In this document: positions 1 to 10,668 of the stretch, in pieces
Layout of the letters: the number at the start of each line of letters is the position of its first letter
How positions within the stretch are numbered: the first letter of the stretch is position 1
Translations under genes and position numbers: made by a program
The notes under the pieces: generated by a model
What the model saw: the letters and a program-made list of their open reading frames with translations, nothing else
The model's database searches: none
Told to the model about the DNA's origin: nothing
Assembly (NCBI RefSeq): GCF_905163445.1
Contig: NC_053191.1
Coordinates: forward strand, 8,432,001-8,496,000
DNA length: 64,000 nucleotides
Reading direction: 5' to 3'
From: Pararge aegeria
Lineage: Eukaryota; Arthropoda; Insecta; Lepidoptera; Nymphalidae

Positions 1-307
1 CCGTATGTTTTTTTACTTCGTATTTCTCACGCGATTACATCGCCAATTATTCCCAGATTTTGATAATTATTTTTGTGTTTGGTATGGCATAGCTACTAGG
101 TGGTCCTATTTCAATTTGGTGAAGATCTATTTGGGGGCTCCTGAGGAAATCCTCCTTGGGTAACTTCCTGGAAATCCTTCCTTTCCTAGGAACTTTTCAA
201 CTAATTTACACATATATCTATTTGAATATTTCTTTTTTAAGAACTTATGAATTAAGTAAAATTGAATAAAGATAGATATAATAATAAATTTTATATTTAT
301 AAGTATG

Positions 308-361
308 CAGGGGAAGCCTTATTGCTAAAGGAATCTCTTCCAGACAACCCTAGGGGAAAGT
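308..361 (+). repeat. Dispersed repeat family R3, fragment
   Basis: The core, aatctcttccagacaaccct, recurs with small changes at 2928, 11070, 13950 and 17430 and inverted at about 54175. The shared block reads roughly GCTTAGTAGCGATCTCTTCC followed by a GGCAACC motif. Recurrence at six places in one window shows that this is an interspersed element. Its class is not evident. Confidence 0.6.
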
Positions 362-1617
362 TATCTATGGTTATAAATGGTAGCGACTATAGGAAAAAAA
401 ACATAACAAAGGGAAATAATAAAGGGAATGTGTAAAAAAAGCAGATGGTGCAGTGCCAGGAGAACTCCGATTAATGGCTTTGGGAAAAGCAATATTTAGA
501 AAAAGGTTTTAAGCACTTCACATTCGCCTATTATTACATAGACAATTGCAACCCTACTCACAAAAAAGCGTGGATTTTTTTTTGGGACGAGCAGAACGAC
601 TTCGTTAACCAGGCTTTTTAGTCGTTTATCAAAGTCGGTTTATTTGTCAAAAAATATCATGTATCAGCCTTTATAATGACGGCGCTGGAAAGCTGGCCAA
701 AAATAAAAGGGCATGAGGCTGGGCGGGCGGACTCCAATGCAGTATTACTTTGACGCTCTTGTTTCAGAAAACGTCTTTTAGTTTATGTATTTGTATATAT
801 GTTCTACTATTACAAACCACCACCTACCAAACATCTAAAGCATTTAGGCCGCAAAATTGTGCATTAAAGTAAAGGTGACAAAAAATAAATGCCGAAATGG
901 CATACTTCCGTTCCTCAAAGCAGTATCATTTTAATACTGTACACAGCTCTTTTTTCAGAATTAGAATACTTATTTTAGGAACGGCTTCGACATTAAAACT
1001 TTAATTTAAAAATAATACTGCTTTCAGCGATGATAGTAAGCCACCAGAAACAAGATTTTGTGCAAGGTAATGATGATACTTGTAAAATACAATAATTATT
1101 ATTTATGTCAACCAGGTTAAACAACTATTTCATTTCCTTTTAAGTTAGTTTTTGCGTCTCGAAAATGGCTTTGGTCTTAGATATTAAAACAATAATTCAT
1201 ACGCCCACACATACACGTGTAAATGCAATCCAATTTTTATTTTTAGGTTTTTCTCATTTTCACAATCACGTTTATCAGGATAACGAATATTTTAATTGTT
1301 AATGAAATCCATTCCAGTACAATACTACTATCTGCTACGTATCGTACTGCGTAGGGCATGAGTTCGAAAGCTTGTTTAGGTTTTTTAAAGTACATATTAG
1401 ATAAACAAATCATGATGACACTAGTAAAATTACTGATGTTGACATCACTTTATCATTTACTTCACAAGCTGAATACTCCACCTATCTTGACAATATTTTT
1501 CATTTGCTCCATGTTCATGGGCCACCTACTTTGTTAGCCGCGTAAGTTTTGACTGTACGCGTGTCCGCCCCCCACGTGGCAAGATGTTCAGCGTAAAGTA
1601 GGATTTAGGGGGGCAAT

Positions 1618-1695
1618 TTATTATTATTTATTATTATTATAATATTATTATTATAAATTATTTATTATTATTATAATAAATAATAATAAATATAC
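1618..1695. repeat. AT-only low-complexity (TTA)n/(TAA)n patch
   Basis: About 75 bases of almost pure A and T, with TTATTA on the left and TAATAA on the right. The patch is therefore also roughly palindromic. It abuts the AT-rich tail of the SINE fragment that follows. Confidence 0.8.
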
Positions 1696-1780
1696 CTACT
1701 ACGACAATACAAACATTGGCATCTAGCCCCAAAGTGAGCGTAGCTTGTGTTATGGGTACTAAGATGACTGATGAATATAC
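1690..1780 (-). mobile_element. SINE family S1, 3' fragment
   Basis: It matches the 3' part of the complete minus-strand copy at 44031-44292. The shared words are tactacgacaatac, catctagccccaaag and gcgtagcttgtgttatggg. The tRNA-like head is missing, so this copy is 5'-truncated. Confidence 0.75.
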
Positions 1781-2865
1781 CCGGGACTTCGCTGTCTTCG
1801 CCATCTTTTCTGTTTTCCTGTTTCAGATTTTTGCGATAAACACATACTTTTATTTAAAAAGACAATCAGAGGTTTTTGAATATCCCCAAGGATTTCTTAG
1901 GTTTTGAAACAAATGAAATGATTGAATAAATGAAATGGTGAAGCGAAATTTAAACATCTCTCTCGTACATTTTTATGGAACGGCAGCATTAGGTACATTT
2001 GTATTGGTCTGCGGAAATACAGATAAAGTAAATGGCACAGCTGTACTGCAAATGGCACTTAAAATCCACACTCCGTTTTCCAATATAACATTATTAAACT
2101 TTTGTTACATTTGAGAAGTATTCTCTACTAACATATGTATAAATGCGAGTTCAGCTTAACTACTCCACCTATCTTGACAATATTTTTCATAGCAGTAATA
2201 ATGAAGAAGAATTAAATAAAACATAAAAAAAACACAGATAGAAAAATGTTTTATCAGAGTTAATGATCATAACCACGTGGAAAGGACAATTTCCCAAAGT
2301 AGAGCCAAAATAAAAACGAATACATTTAATTTTTAATTCGATTAATTCATTAATAATATCTATAGTGTACAATAATCAACTAGTCAAGCCCTTTCATTTG
2401 ATACCTATATTAATGTAGAGGATGGGGAAAAAATGTAATCCACCATTTGGTGGCGCCGGCCTTCTTGATTTTCTTCAAACTAAGGTTAATACCTAATTAG
2501 TTGGGAGTGCCCAACTAATTAATTTAACAAAGAAAATAAACAAACATCGGTTGATCCGTTCGGAAAATACGATGCCGCACGCTCACGCGCACACACACAC
2601 TGTTTGACACACATTACACATCACTGACGGGAAGACCGCCTTAATAAATAATGAGAGGCAGTAATTAATATTTAGGATAATCTGAATGGGTTAAGAAGGG
2701 TTATTGTATGGATGTAGTTTGTTAAGGGGAAAGTATTGTGGGCTTAATGGATGGGGCATTAGATTATAAAGGCGTGGCGCAGTTGTATTTCAAGTCTGAG
2801 TTACTAGGTATTAGAAAGTAGTATTAATTATTGAGGTTAATTTGCACGGACTTAAAAATCATTTA

Positions 2866-2965
2866 TTTGTACACCACAAAAATTAATAAATAAGGAAACT
2901 CAAAAAGTAGGATACAAAAGGCGGCCTCACCGCTTAGTAGCAATCTCTTCCAGGCAACCTTAGGA
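2866..2965 (+). repeat. Dispersed repeat family R3 copy
   Basis: It contains tgtacaccacaaaaatt, then aaaggcggcctcaccgctta, then the conserved agcaatctcttccaggcaac. The copy at 13868-13985 has the same block order, and 54170-54290 has it inverted (ending in gtggtgtacaaataaa). This gives a family of about 100-120 bp. Confidence 0.65.
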
Positions 2966-2983
2966 TTCTATAGAATAACTAGC

Positions 2984-3175
2984 TGTCCCGGCGAACTTCG
3001 TACCGCGGATAATTTTTTTTTAATCATTTTCCAGTGGACCAAATTGTGAATCTAAACCATTCTCGAATCCTTTTGTGTTACACAAAAAAAATTAATCAAA
3101 ATCGGTCCAGCCGTCTAGGAGGAGTTCAGTGACATACACACGCACACAAGAAATATATATATAAAGATATAGGAA
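2984..3175 (+). repeat. Non-LTR retrotransposon 3'-end fragment
   Basis: It begins ctagctgtcccggcgaactt, contains the diagnostic aaaatcggtccagccgt and ends in a TA-rich microsatellite tail. The same layout recurs at 29973-30155. This CTAGCTG...CGAACTTCG...ATCGGTCC...(TA)n arrangement is characteristic of abundant RTE-like 3' ends in Lepidoptera. The exact family name is an inference. Confidence 0.55.
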
Positions 3176-3728
3176 ACATTTATTTTTAACTCTCCAATTT
3201 GATTGGTACGCATATATATGTAGCATTTAAATTCGAAGGCGTTTTTTGTTATTTTTTTCTTCATAGTTTTAGTGGTTTGGTTTGTAATTAGCTCAGTTAC
3301 AGTAGTTTAATGTGAACTGCTCTAAACCTTTTACAAAATATTGCCTTTCCCGATGAAGGGATATTTAATGTTGAGGAGCAAGTTGCTTAGCAACATTATT
3401 ATTGAATAGTTCCGGTAGACTTGGTGGTCAGTCCAGTTTAACTTGATCAAATGGAACTATACAGTGTAAAAAAAAACTTCTGTTTCCTGAACTATCACAC
3501 TGATCGCGAGCGACTCTTTTTCATTAAGGATTTCCATTCTTCATCTCCGAAGATATTCATCATCTCTTTACTAAATTGAAAGGGAACCACCTCTGAGGCC
3601 AAGAAAATGAAGAATCATCAAAATTTGTTTATAATACAGCGGAACATACAATAAAAACACACAGTCGAATTGAGAGTAAAAAGTTAAAGATGAGATAAAG
3701 CAACAGATAAAATAAATTGCATTGATTC

Positions 3729-5407
3729 CTAGGCTTGATGGGAAAGAAATTTAAGGCGTATGCCGCCCATAGCTTGAGTAACTATGGCTTTTGGCTGAAA
3801 TTTAATATTTCGAGGCATATCATCAGCTAATTCCACTCTGTATTTTTTTAAAACCGTAAGTAATCCTGCCACAATTGGCATCCTTGCAAAACGTAGACCT
3901 GAAAATAAAAATGCGTAATGTAGTTTAAAAAGCAAGCGAAGTATAATATCATATGTCTGATAGATATTCTGTATGTTACCCATCTTGACTATCAAATAAT
4001 AATATTAAAATGTGTACCAATGCAAATCCTGGGTCCTTCGCCAAATGGTAAGTAGGAAAACTGTTTGATATTTTTCTTCTCTTCGCCATAAAACCTTTCA
4101 GGACGAAATTCGTCTGGCTCCGGAAAGTTATAAGGATTGTGGTGAATATGATATACAGGTATATGGATACGGTCGCCCTTTTCTAACAGAAGCCCTGTCG
4201 GTAGTGAGTATGATTCTGCGACTTCCCTTGTTAGAACTCCCAATACTGGATAGAGACGAAGAGTTTCGTCAACACAAGCTTGAAGGTACGGCATTTCATT
4301 GATGCATTCATATTCTATTTTGCCATTATGACGGTCAAAGTAATCGGAAACCTCTTCAATAACTCGAGCTTGAGCTTTCGGATGTTTCGCTAGTTCATAA
4401 AATACGAAGGAAGTTGTCGTGGCTGTTGTTTCAAAACCAGCAGCAAAAAACAAAACACACTGTGCCACAAGCAAGTCGTCGTTAACCTCAAGAGTAATTG
4501 TGTTCTTTAAGCCGGTCTTAAAATTATTTATGCTGTCTCCCATTAAATAATTATTTTGCTTCCAACTGAGAATGAAATCAACAAAATCATTCCTTGGCGA
4601 TTGCTTGTGCGACCGATTAGCAAACACACCTTTCAACAATTTATTGAAAAAAGTTACTATGTCGTCGTTAAACCATTTCAGGCCTAAACCGTAAAATGTA
4701 GCAGGCCACATTGCTCGACTGATCATTTTTAGAGCACCAAAGTTTGAAACGTCAAATATTTTCTCACCCATAATTGTAAACGGATTTTTTTGTGTATCTG
4801 TCCTAACCAGAGTTCCCGTTTCTACTCCAAACGCACACGATCCTATACAGTCCATCGTATATTTCGCCAGAAGTGACTTAATCTCAATTACATTTGATTT
4901 ATTGGATTTTAAATCCTCAGCGATTACTTTATCCAACAGAATGGCACAATTTTCAATTAAATAAAACATATTCTTCAGTTTTGCTGATGAAAACAAAGCG
5001 GTTAAGTTTTGTCGCAGAACTTTCCATCTATTGCCACCAGTAAAGAACAGGTTCTGTGTGACTGTCTCTTTATGTGTGTGATCTGCAACTTCTCTGTTAT
5101 TGAAATAGTAGAAGTCCTTTGCCATGACGAGTTTGATTATTTCGGGATCCTGTATGACGAGAGCTGGTTCCGTTCCATAGTACACCCCGACATATGGTGA
5201 ATTTGGAAATTGTTGGCAAATTTCTTGAGTTATCTTTGGCCAATATTTTCTTAACGTAATATATTCTTTATAGTTTCCGAAAAATATTGTTGGTTTTATA
5301 TGAGGTACGTTTCTCTTCTTCCAATAACTATGTTTTCTACTCATGAAATAATAAAGTATGCATATAAGAAAAAACACACCGGTAAGAATCATATAAAAAG
5401 CGTGCAT
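3729..5407 (-). CDS. Cytochrome P450, CYP6 family (CYP6AE-like), two exons, 519 aa
   Basis: This is a heme-thiolate monooxygenase, expected in the ER membrane and fed electrons by cytochrome P450 reductase. Exon 1 is 4018-5407 and exon 2 is 3729-3898, joined in phase 1 at GTACAC...TTTCAG, giving CIG|LRFARM. Residues 1-22 form the hydrophobic ER anchor. The C-helix is WKVLRQ at 128-133, the I-helix oxygen site is AGFETT at 323-328, the helix-K ExxR is ETLR at 381-384, PERF is at 436-439, and the heme loop is FGEGPRICIG at 455-464 with ligand Cys462. The length and the single intron just after the heme cysteine are usual for lepidopteran CYP6 genes. The EFRPERFYGEEKKNIK stretch points to CYP6AE, whose known members handle plant toxins and insecticides. 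The substrate of this one cannot be told from sequence. It has no disabling lesion and lies on the same strand as flotillin-2, possibly within one of its introns. Confidence 0.95.
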
Positions 5408-5467
5408 GTTCTACAGCTTACAAGTTATAGTGCAAAATTATTGCTTTAAACACCTGAGTACAGCTAC

Positions 5468-5475
5468 CTATATAT
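5468..5475 (-). promoter_or_regulatory. TATA-like box upstream of the P450
   Basis: On the minus strand, TATATAG lies about 61 bases before the P450 ATG. That would give a short leader, but there is no strong initiator at the expected distance. A TCAGG word lies only about 19 bases downstream. Confidence 0.3.
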
Positions 5476-5654
5476 TGACAATTGCTGGTGTGAACTGTTG
5501 TAGGCTAACCAAACGATATTTCAAGATTAAGGGAATTTACTAAACATATATAAATTTTATCGTGGCATTAATTAAAAATCATAAGCATGGGTAGTAATTA
5601 ATTGCTAAAATAAAGGCATCAAGTTTTATTTTTCCCAATATTTCAGGATGCCAA

Positions 5655-6068
5655 ATGAAAGTTGTTGGCAATGGAATTGTTTCTATTTCAGGCTATGGAG
5701 AGAGCTTAGCTTGTAAAATGCTACATGTACATGAAATAAGGAGATCGCTTGAAGAACCAAAGTTACCCCATAACTTAGCTAACTTCAACGCTGAAGTAGT
5801 AGTAGAAGATATAGCTCGGAGGGCCATTAAGGTGTCAATATGCTGGAGTGACGAAAAACGAAGCGTTATTAATAGACTACTTACAAGGCGAATAGACGAC
5901 TCAGAAAGAGAAATCCTTACAACAGACCGTCCATCAGTTGATATGATAACGATCGATAAAAACGTTGAAATAGTAACAAATCATTTAAAACCTTCGTATT
6001 ATAAACTCACGTTTGAAAGCGTTTCTTTGGCCCAGACTAAAGCATGTGTTGGAACATCATATCCATAA
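5655..6068 (+). CDS. Unidentified 137-codon reading frame
   Basis: I do not recognise this protein. The frame is open from 5598, and a good 3' splice site (tttcag) at 5641-5646 precedes the first ATG, so it could be a terminal exon rather than a whole gene. The product is soluble-looking, charged and free of membrane segments, with a basic and acidic helix-like stretch in its middle (IARRAIKVSICWSDEKRSVI). It is long for a chance frame in such AT-rich DNA. It lies head-to-head with the P450, with about 0.25 kb between the start codons. An antisense frame (5999-6211, minus) overlaps its end and also finishes at a donor-like GTGAGT, so the coding strand is uncertain. Confidence 0.3.
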   Translation: MKVVGNGIVSISGYGESLACKMLHVHEIRRSLEEPKLPHNLANFNAEVVVEDIARRAIKVSICWSDEKRSVINRLLTRRIDDSEREILTTDRPSVDMITIDKNVEIVTNHLKPSYYKLTFESVSLAQTKACVGTSYP

Positions 6069-6267
6069 GAAAGCCTTCCCCAAACCAACGAAGTGTCCTC
6101 AAAACGAACAAACGTCACACGGAACGTTAGCCTTAATCTGTCATGACATCGTAATGTGAAGGTATTTAACAAATACCAAAGAAACAACAAAGTATTTGCG
6201 AGAATAGTCATAATCCGACGAAATCGATTTTTTTTCTAGATATTTTCTTTTCTAGACCTGTAAGCGG

Positions 6268-6301
6268 TATAAAAGCAGGCATTCATCACGACTGACTCAG
6301 T
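6268..6301 (+). promoter_or_regulatory. TATA + initiator core promoter with no evident gene
   Basis: TATAAAAG at 6268-6275 is followed by the arthropod initiator TCAGT at 6297-6301. The presumed start A (6299) is 31 bases after the first T of the TATA box, which is textbook spacing. Two direct copies of TTCTAGA at 6234 and 6250 lie just upstream. The downstream leader is A-rich (agataaacaagttaaacagt). No good reading frame follows: the largest is about 35 codons, from near 6645. The first AATAAA is near 6763. Confidence 0.6.
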
Positions 6302-7149
6302 CTGCTCCAAGAGCGAAGATAAACAAGTTAAACAGTGGTTTACTAAGACTGAACTTCGATTGGAAGAGTGTTCTGAACCCTTGTATTAGAGCTGATTCAA
6401 GTCTTTCAAGAGTCATCAAGTGTTCTTTTTCTAAATCTTCGAATCAAAGCACGTTACAATATTGATAATATTAACTTTACTCCGGTATAAAATTTATTAA
6501 GTTTTAAACAGTTGGTACTTACATCAGAGCCACAGAACAGTGCATGTACTACTGCCCATAGAGTTTTAGAAATGCCTACTTAATGTTTCTATAGTGTACT
6601 AGAGCTGTTACTTTCTAGAATTCTATCAGATTTTTGAGTCTCAAATGAATGGCTATCTATCTATAAAGGAAACTAAACCGAACTATTCCATTTACCCAAA
6701 AAAAAGGACCGCATTAAAAGAAATCATATTTTATAGATCGGTCCAAATATAAGCACTGTACTAATAAATTATAGAGTTATGTGTGTACATAAAATGTATT
6801 CTCATTGTAAATAATTAGGCACAGTTATAGTCGGTCATTTTAAATAACAATTTGTGGTTGGTAAATATACAAAGAGCTAATAATACACTATGAATAATTC
6901 TTATTTGGTCTATCATTATACACTTACCTTGTAAGTAGATAAAGATGGTGCAAAAAATGAAATAAAAAAGACAAAAGATAAACTATCAAGACATAAGATA
7001 TGACATAACATATAAGAACATATTTTCCGCAGTTTGTCAGAAAACTTGTGCAACCGCCAAGTTTTTTTGAATTTAGGAACTACCGGTTAAGGAGCATTGT
7101 GTGGTCCATCATCGGAATTGATAATTATGGTAACATAATAAAGTAAGTC
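6302..7149. other. No gene recognised downstream of the core promoter
   Basis: AT-rich sequence with no clear exon. If the promoter at 6268 is real, a short noncoding RNA or a noncoding first exon would occupy its left part. Confidence 0.4.
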
Positions 7150-7155
7150 AGTGTG

Positions 7156-7215
<60 letters not shown>

Positions 7216-7284
7216 CCGTGCGTGCGTTCGTGCATGCTTGGGTATGTGTTTGTGTGTTTGTGTGTGTGTGTGTGTGTTTGTGTG
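7150..7284. repeat. (TG)n microsatellite, interrupted
   Basis: Two long TG runs are separated by a variant block (gtccgtgcgtgcgttcgtgc). Apparent Cys/Val-rich reading frames here are artefacts of the repeat. Confidence 0.97.
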
Positions 7285-8132
7285 GCTGGCTTTGTGTTTA
7301 TTGTATATTATCTCTCCTGTAACATTGTTATGTTAGCATAGAGAAGAAAAATTGACAAGAATTCTTGACTGAGTTAATGTAAGCTATTTATAAACTCTTA
7401 GTTCACAGCTCACAGCGAATACCAAATTACCTCTTGAGACTCGAGAAGATTTAATTAGGTATTCCATTCGCAGAATCCACAATCGTCTTTTCAAAGGATA
7501 ACCTTTGCAGATGTTTGAATTTGAAGTCGAGAAGTGTCAACTCATCATGCAATTCCCCAGATAATTAAATCAGTGTTATTTGGATTTACGAGTACAATTT
7601 GTAAGTTATCTTTTATTTTAGCTCACTACATTTTACATGAATCACCATGAATTGTCATTATTATATTAAATAAATTCTTTATTAATCAATATCATTGAAC
7701 ATAACCGTATATGCAAACATAAGACACATATAGTAAAACTTACGATACCATTTACATAAAGGCTAAAGCATTTATTAAAATACATAGAAAAATTACAATT
7801 AACAGCTCATAACATCTTAAAATTATATTAAACTGCACCCACTTATAAGTAAATTGCGGAACATTTGTAAATATTTCCGCTTTACACAAAAAATATAGCA
7901 AATTATACGGCTAGGCTACGATTATTATAAGTTATCATTGCCAATAATATCCTGAATGAAGAAGCAACTTAGTAAAGTTATAAGTGTTATATTATACCCA
8001 TAGGAACTGAGCAATCTCTTGCACGAATAATGGTTCCTTGCAAATCGTCTATGGCAAGATCTATTTTATTAACAGAGGAAAACGTTCTTGAGGAGCTTAA
8101 AATTTTCGTCCAGCCGATTACGGTAATCACCC

Positions 8133-8403
8133 CTGCAGGGCTGGCTGAACACAGGCAGGAGACTAAAACTATATACCCCGATAATATCCCCTGACAGGTG
8201 ATATAATTAACGTGTCCACCTGCTAAAGCGCGGGAACACGGAATAGGAGAAGCTTATTCCCGTTTAGTGTTACACATAATTATTATTTGGATATTATTTC
8301 CACTTGTGTGTTGTGCTCTGAGAGTTAATAAAGCTATGGGAGAAGATACATTTTTATCCTTTCCCCGGGAGTTAATGTTCTCCTGTCCATGCTAGCCGTG
8401 CAG
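8133..8403. mobile_element. MITE family M1, copy 1
   Basis: About 271 bp with imperfect terminal inverted repeats: left ctgcagggctggctg...caggaga, right tctcctgtccatgctagccg followed by tgcag. An inverted homologous copy lies at 63757-63991, sharing the interior block ggatattatttccacttgtg. A lone terminus lies at 10497-10541. It has no coding capacity and its superfamily is not evident. Confidence 0.7.
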
Positions 8404-8469
8404 TTAGCATCGTTGTACCGGTAATAGGGAGCTAGGTATCTTATTGCGGTGTGGGTTGTCTCCTATACC

Positions 8470-8673
8470 CAGTGGCGTGCATAGAGGGTATGCACAGGGT
8501 ATGAAGATGATATAAAAGGAAGAAAATTTCCAGTTCGAGTTATAAATACTTAAGGGTAGGCTTTTTATAACTCTTACAACGCCTTTACTTAAGTTTTTTA
8601 GAACTCGCACTGGAGATTCTCTTCATTTTATATCATCTGCATACCCTTTGCATACCCTCTATGCACGCCACTG
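8470..8673. mobile_element. hAT-type MITE with intact 8-bp target duplication
   Basis: A 204-bp element bounded by CAGTGGCGTGCATAGAGGGT and its inverse. The inverted similarity extends about 90 bp inwards, so most of the element folds into a hairpin. It is flanked on both sides by CCTATACC (8462-8469 and 8674-8681), an exact 8-bp target site duplication. CAGTG termini plus an 8-bp duplication are the hallmark of hAT transposons. It has no transposase, so it moved using another element's enzyme. It appears young, since the duplication is perfect. A second, more diverged copy is at 14834-14956. Confidence 0.92.
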
Positions 8674-8900
8674 CCTATACCATAGCTAATAGGGAAGTGA
8701 TTTGTAGGGAGTGCTACTAATACCTATGTTAGAAATATTATGTGCCAGGGTAATCGGGTTTAGTGGTTTTATAATCAGACGAATAATTCACCTGAGTGGG
8801 ACTATCAGGAGCTAGAATACGAAACAAGACTCTGCTACGGGTATTTGTGTAACTGTTTTACCAATAGTCATGATTAGCATTGAAGCCAACGGACATAAGT

Positions 8901-9045
8901 CGTCCTCTCTTACGCTGGCCCAGTGCGGATTAGTGGACTTCACACACATTTGAGAACATTATGGAGAACTCTCAGGTATGCAGGTTTCCTCACGATGTTT
9001 TCTTTACCATGGAAGCAAGTGATATTTTAATTGCTTAAAAAAAGT
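8901..9045 (-). mobile_element. SINE family S2, partial copy
   Basis: It shares ctggcccagtgcggatt, gagaacatta and gcaggtttcctcacgat with the complete copy at 42735-43062. It lacks the tRNA-like head and the (ATC)n tail. Confidence 0.8.
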
Positions 9046-9467
9046 ACATGGGGGCCAAGGTTTAATAAAAGATCAAGATCATGAGCTGAAGAAGCGGTAA
9101 GTCAGGGGACTGCTAACAAGACACAAAAATATGTTCAGTACCTGATAACTGTATGCTAATAATATTTACTTTTATATTTTAAGTGATAGGTAATAATCAA
9201 GTATACAATGCAGATTACTAAAAGATAATAAAACCAGGTGATTTTATTATATAAATTCAACGGGAAAAGTTAATCTGATTTGAAGCCTAGTAACTTAACG
9301 TTACGTGGTCGGTGGTAGTGAGCCATCATAACTCATAAGCTTTCTAGCGGTTCCATGAAAGAAACATTAAGACTGAGTGGTTAAAATAAGTCAAATAGAG
9401 TCCATTTGAGACGAAATTATTATGAAGTCTTATTCTCTCCAAATAAAGAAAAAAATATATTATTTAC

Positions 9468-9665
9468 TAGCGGAAACCCTCGACTTCGTTCGCGTGGATT
9501 AAGGTATTTTATTCCCTCGGGAACTCCCTTATTTATCCGGATCAAAAGTAGCCTATGTGCTATTCCAGACTACAATATATCTCTGTAACAAATTTCAGCG
9601 AAATCGATTCAATCGAGCGACGTGATTGAGTAACAAACATAAAAACACTCACCTTTATAATATTC
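9468..9665 (+). repeat. Non-LTR retrotransposon 3'-end fragment
   Basis: It starts actagcggaaaccctcgact, contains the run from gtagcctatgtgctattcca to tttcagcgaaatcgattca, and ends with aacactcacctttataatat. That tail is shared with 39390-39575. Short related remnants continue to about 9960. Confidence 0.55.
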
Positions 9666-10010
9666 TAGCTTCTGCCCGAGACTTTAAAGTTTAGATCGTT
9701 AAAATTTTTTAATCCTAACACGGGAACTATTTGAGCGATCGGTATAGAAAGTACACTTCCTTTTCAATAGCATAGGTGACATGCATACCAAAATTTCAAA
9801 GCTGTCTGCCCGCGGCTTAGCTCGTGAACAATTTTCAATTTTCCCACGAAAAGTACTATTAAGGAATCGGGATAAAAGGTAGCCTATTCTTTTTCATGTC
9901 AAAGGCTGCATGCAATGCCATCGTGATTGAGTAACAAACATCATCCAAACATCCACACTTTTACATTTTTAATATTAAGCGGATTAAATAAAATAAAAAT
10001 AATTATTATC

Positions 10011-10275
10011 TAAAGCGACATCTTTATACATATATGAAAACAATCTTAAGATATACTAACCGCATCCCAAGTATGATTATAGATGTCGCTGTTTGCCACA
10101 CTTCATTGGCATTACTAAAAAAACACCAAATTATTAAATAAAGCGACATCTATGCAAATATGTAGGAAAAATCTCGTAATATACCTTCGGCTTCCGAAAT
10201 ATGATTATAGATGTCGCTGTTTTCCTCACTTCGTAGGCACGTGTTAATGAAAACTATTAAAAAAACACTATTAAA
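10011..10275. repeat. Tandem duplication, about 128-bp unit with internal inverted repeat
   Basis: Two adjacent copies begin taaagcgacatct at 10011 and 10139. In each copy agcgacatct is matched by an inverted agatgtcgct about 60-70 bases later, so each unit can form a stem. They may be two head-to-tail copies of a small MITE-like unit. Confidence 0.75.
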
Positions 10276-10668
10276 ACAAAATTTAGCCCGGTGACAGGAG
10301 CGTTGTAATAATAATTCTTTTAATTTAAATGTCAGCAACCTTTATATCATTTTCTGTGAGGAGGACAATTAACATTTGAATACCCAAAGTCTTTAGATCA
10401 AATTTTGGATGTACGCGTAATAACAACGAGTGAATTTGTCCTATTTCTTGTCGCCGTGCTTTGGCAGACGGACGTGTACATTTTGATCCCTTATATAATA
10501 GGGGGATATAATTTTTTCTCCTGCGTATGCTAGCCGTGATGGTAAACATAGACTAAGGCAGCGTAGATCCCGTGAGATTTCGGGACTTTACAGGATCTAA
10601 GTTGTGATCTCTGCATTTATTCGTCTCTAATCTAAAATTATGAGATTATTTACTAATAAAGCACTTAC
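10276..10668. other. Flotillin-2 intron, no feature beyond a MITE end
   Basis: Noncoding, directly downstream (minus strand) of the flotillin exon donor. It contains the M1 terminus at 10497-10541. Confidence 0.5.
10497..10541. repeat. Lone terminus of MITE family M1
   Basis: It reads gggggatataatttttt, then ctcctgcgtatgctagccgt, matching the right end of the copy at 63757-63991 in the same orientation. Confidence 0.6.

Larger units (their letters stand above)
1..3728. other. Repeat-strewn intergenic or intronic flank
   Basis: I see no convincing protein-coding exon here. The stretch holds fragments of dispersed repeats (listed separately at 308, 1690, 2866 and 2984), an AT-only low-complexity patch and a short CA run near 2590. 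If the flotillin-2 exons at 10.7-11.6 kb continue leftwards, this DNA may lie inside a flotillin-2 intron, because I could not find the next flotillin exon anywhere left of 10669. Confidence 0.5.

Noticed and set aside
3901..4017. A minus-strand MGNIQNIYQTYD start resembling the flotillin-2 N-terminus (MGN...)
   Set aside because: It lies in the P450 intron, lacks the conserved GPNEALVVSGG continuation, and the matching residues are only MGNI.
5999..6211. Minus-strand 70-codon frame with a hydrophobic start and a GTGAGT donor at its end
   Set aside because: It overlaps the better plus-strand frame, matches no P450 or other N-terminus, and no continuing exon was found.
7151..7341. Cys/Val-rich frames in two registers
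   Set aside because: They are translations of the TG microsatellite.
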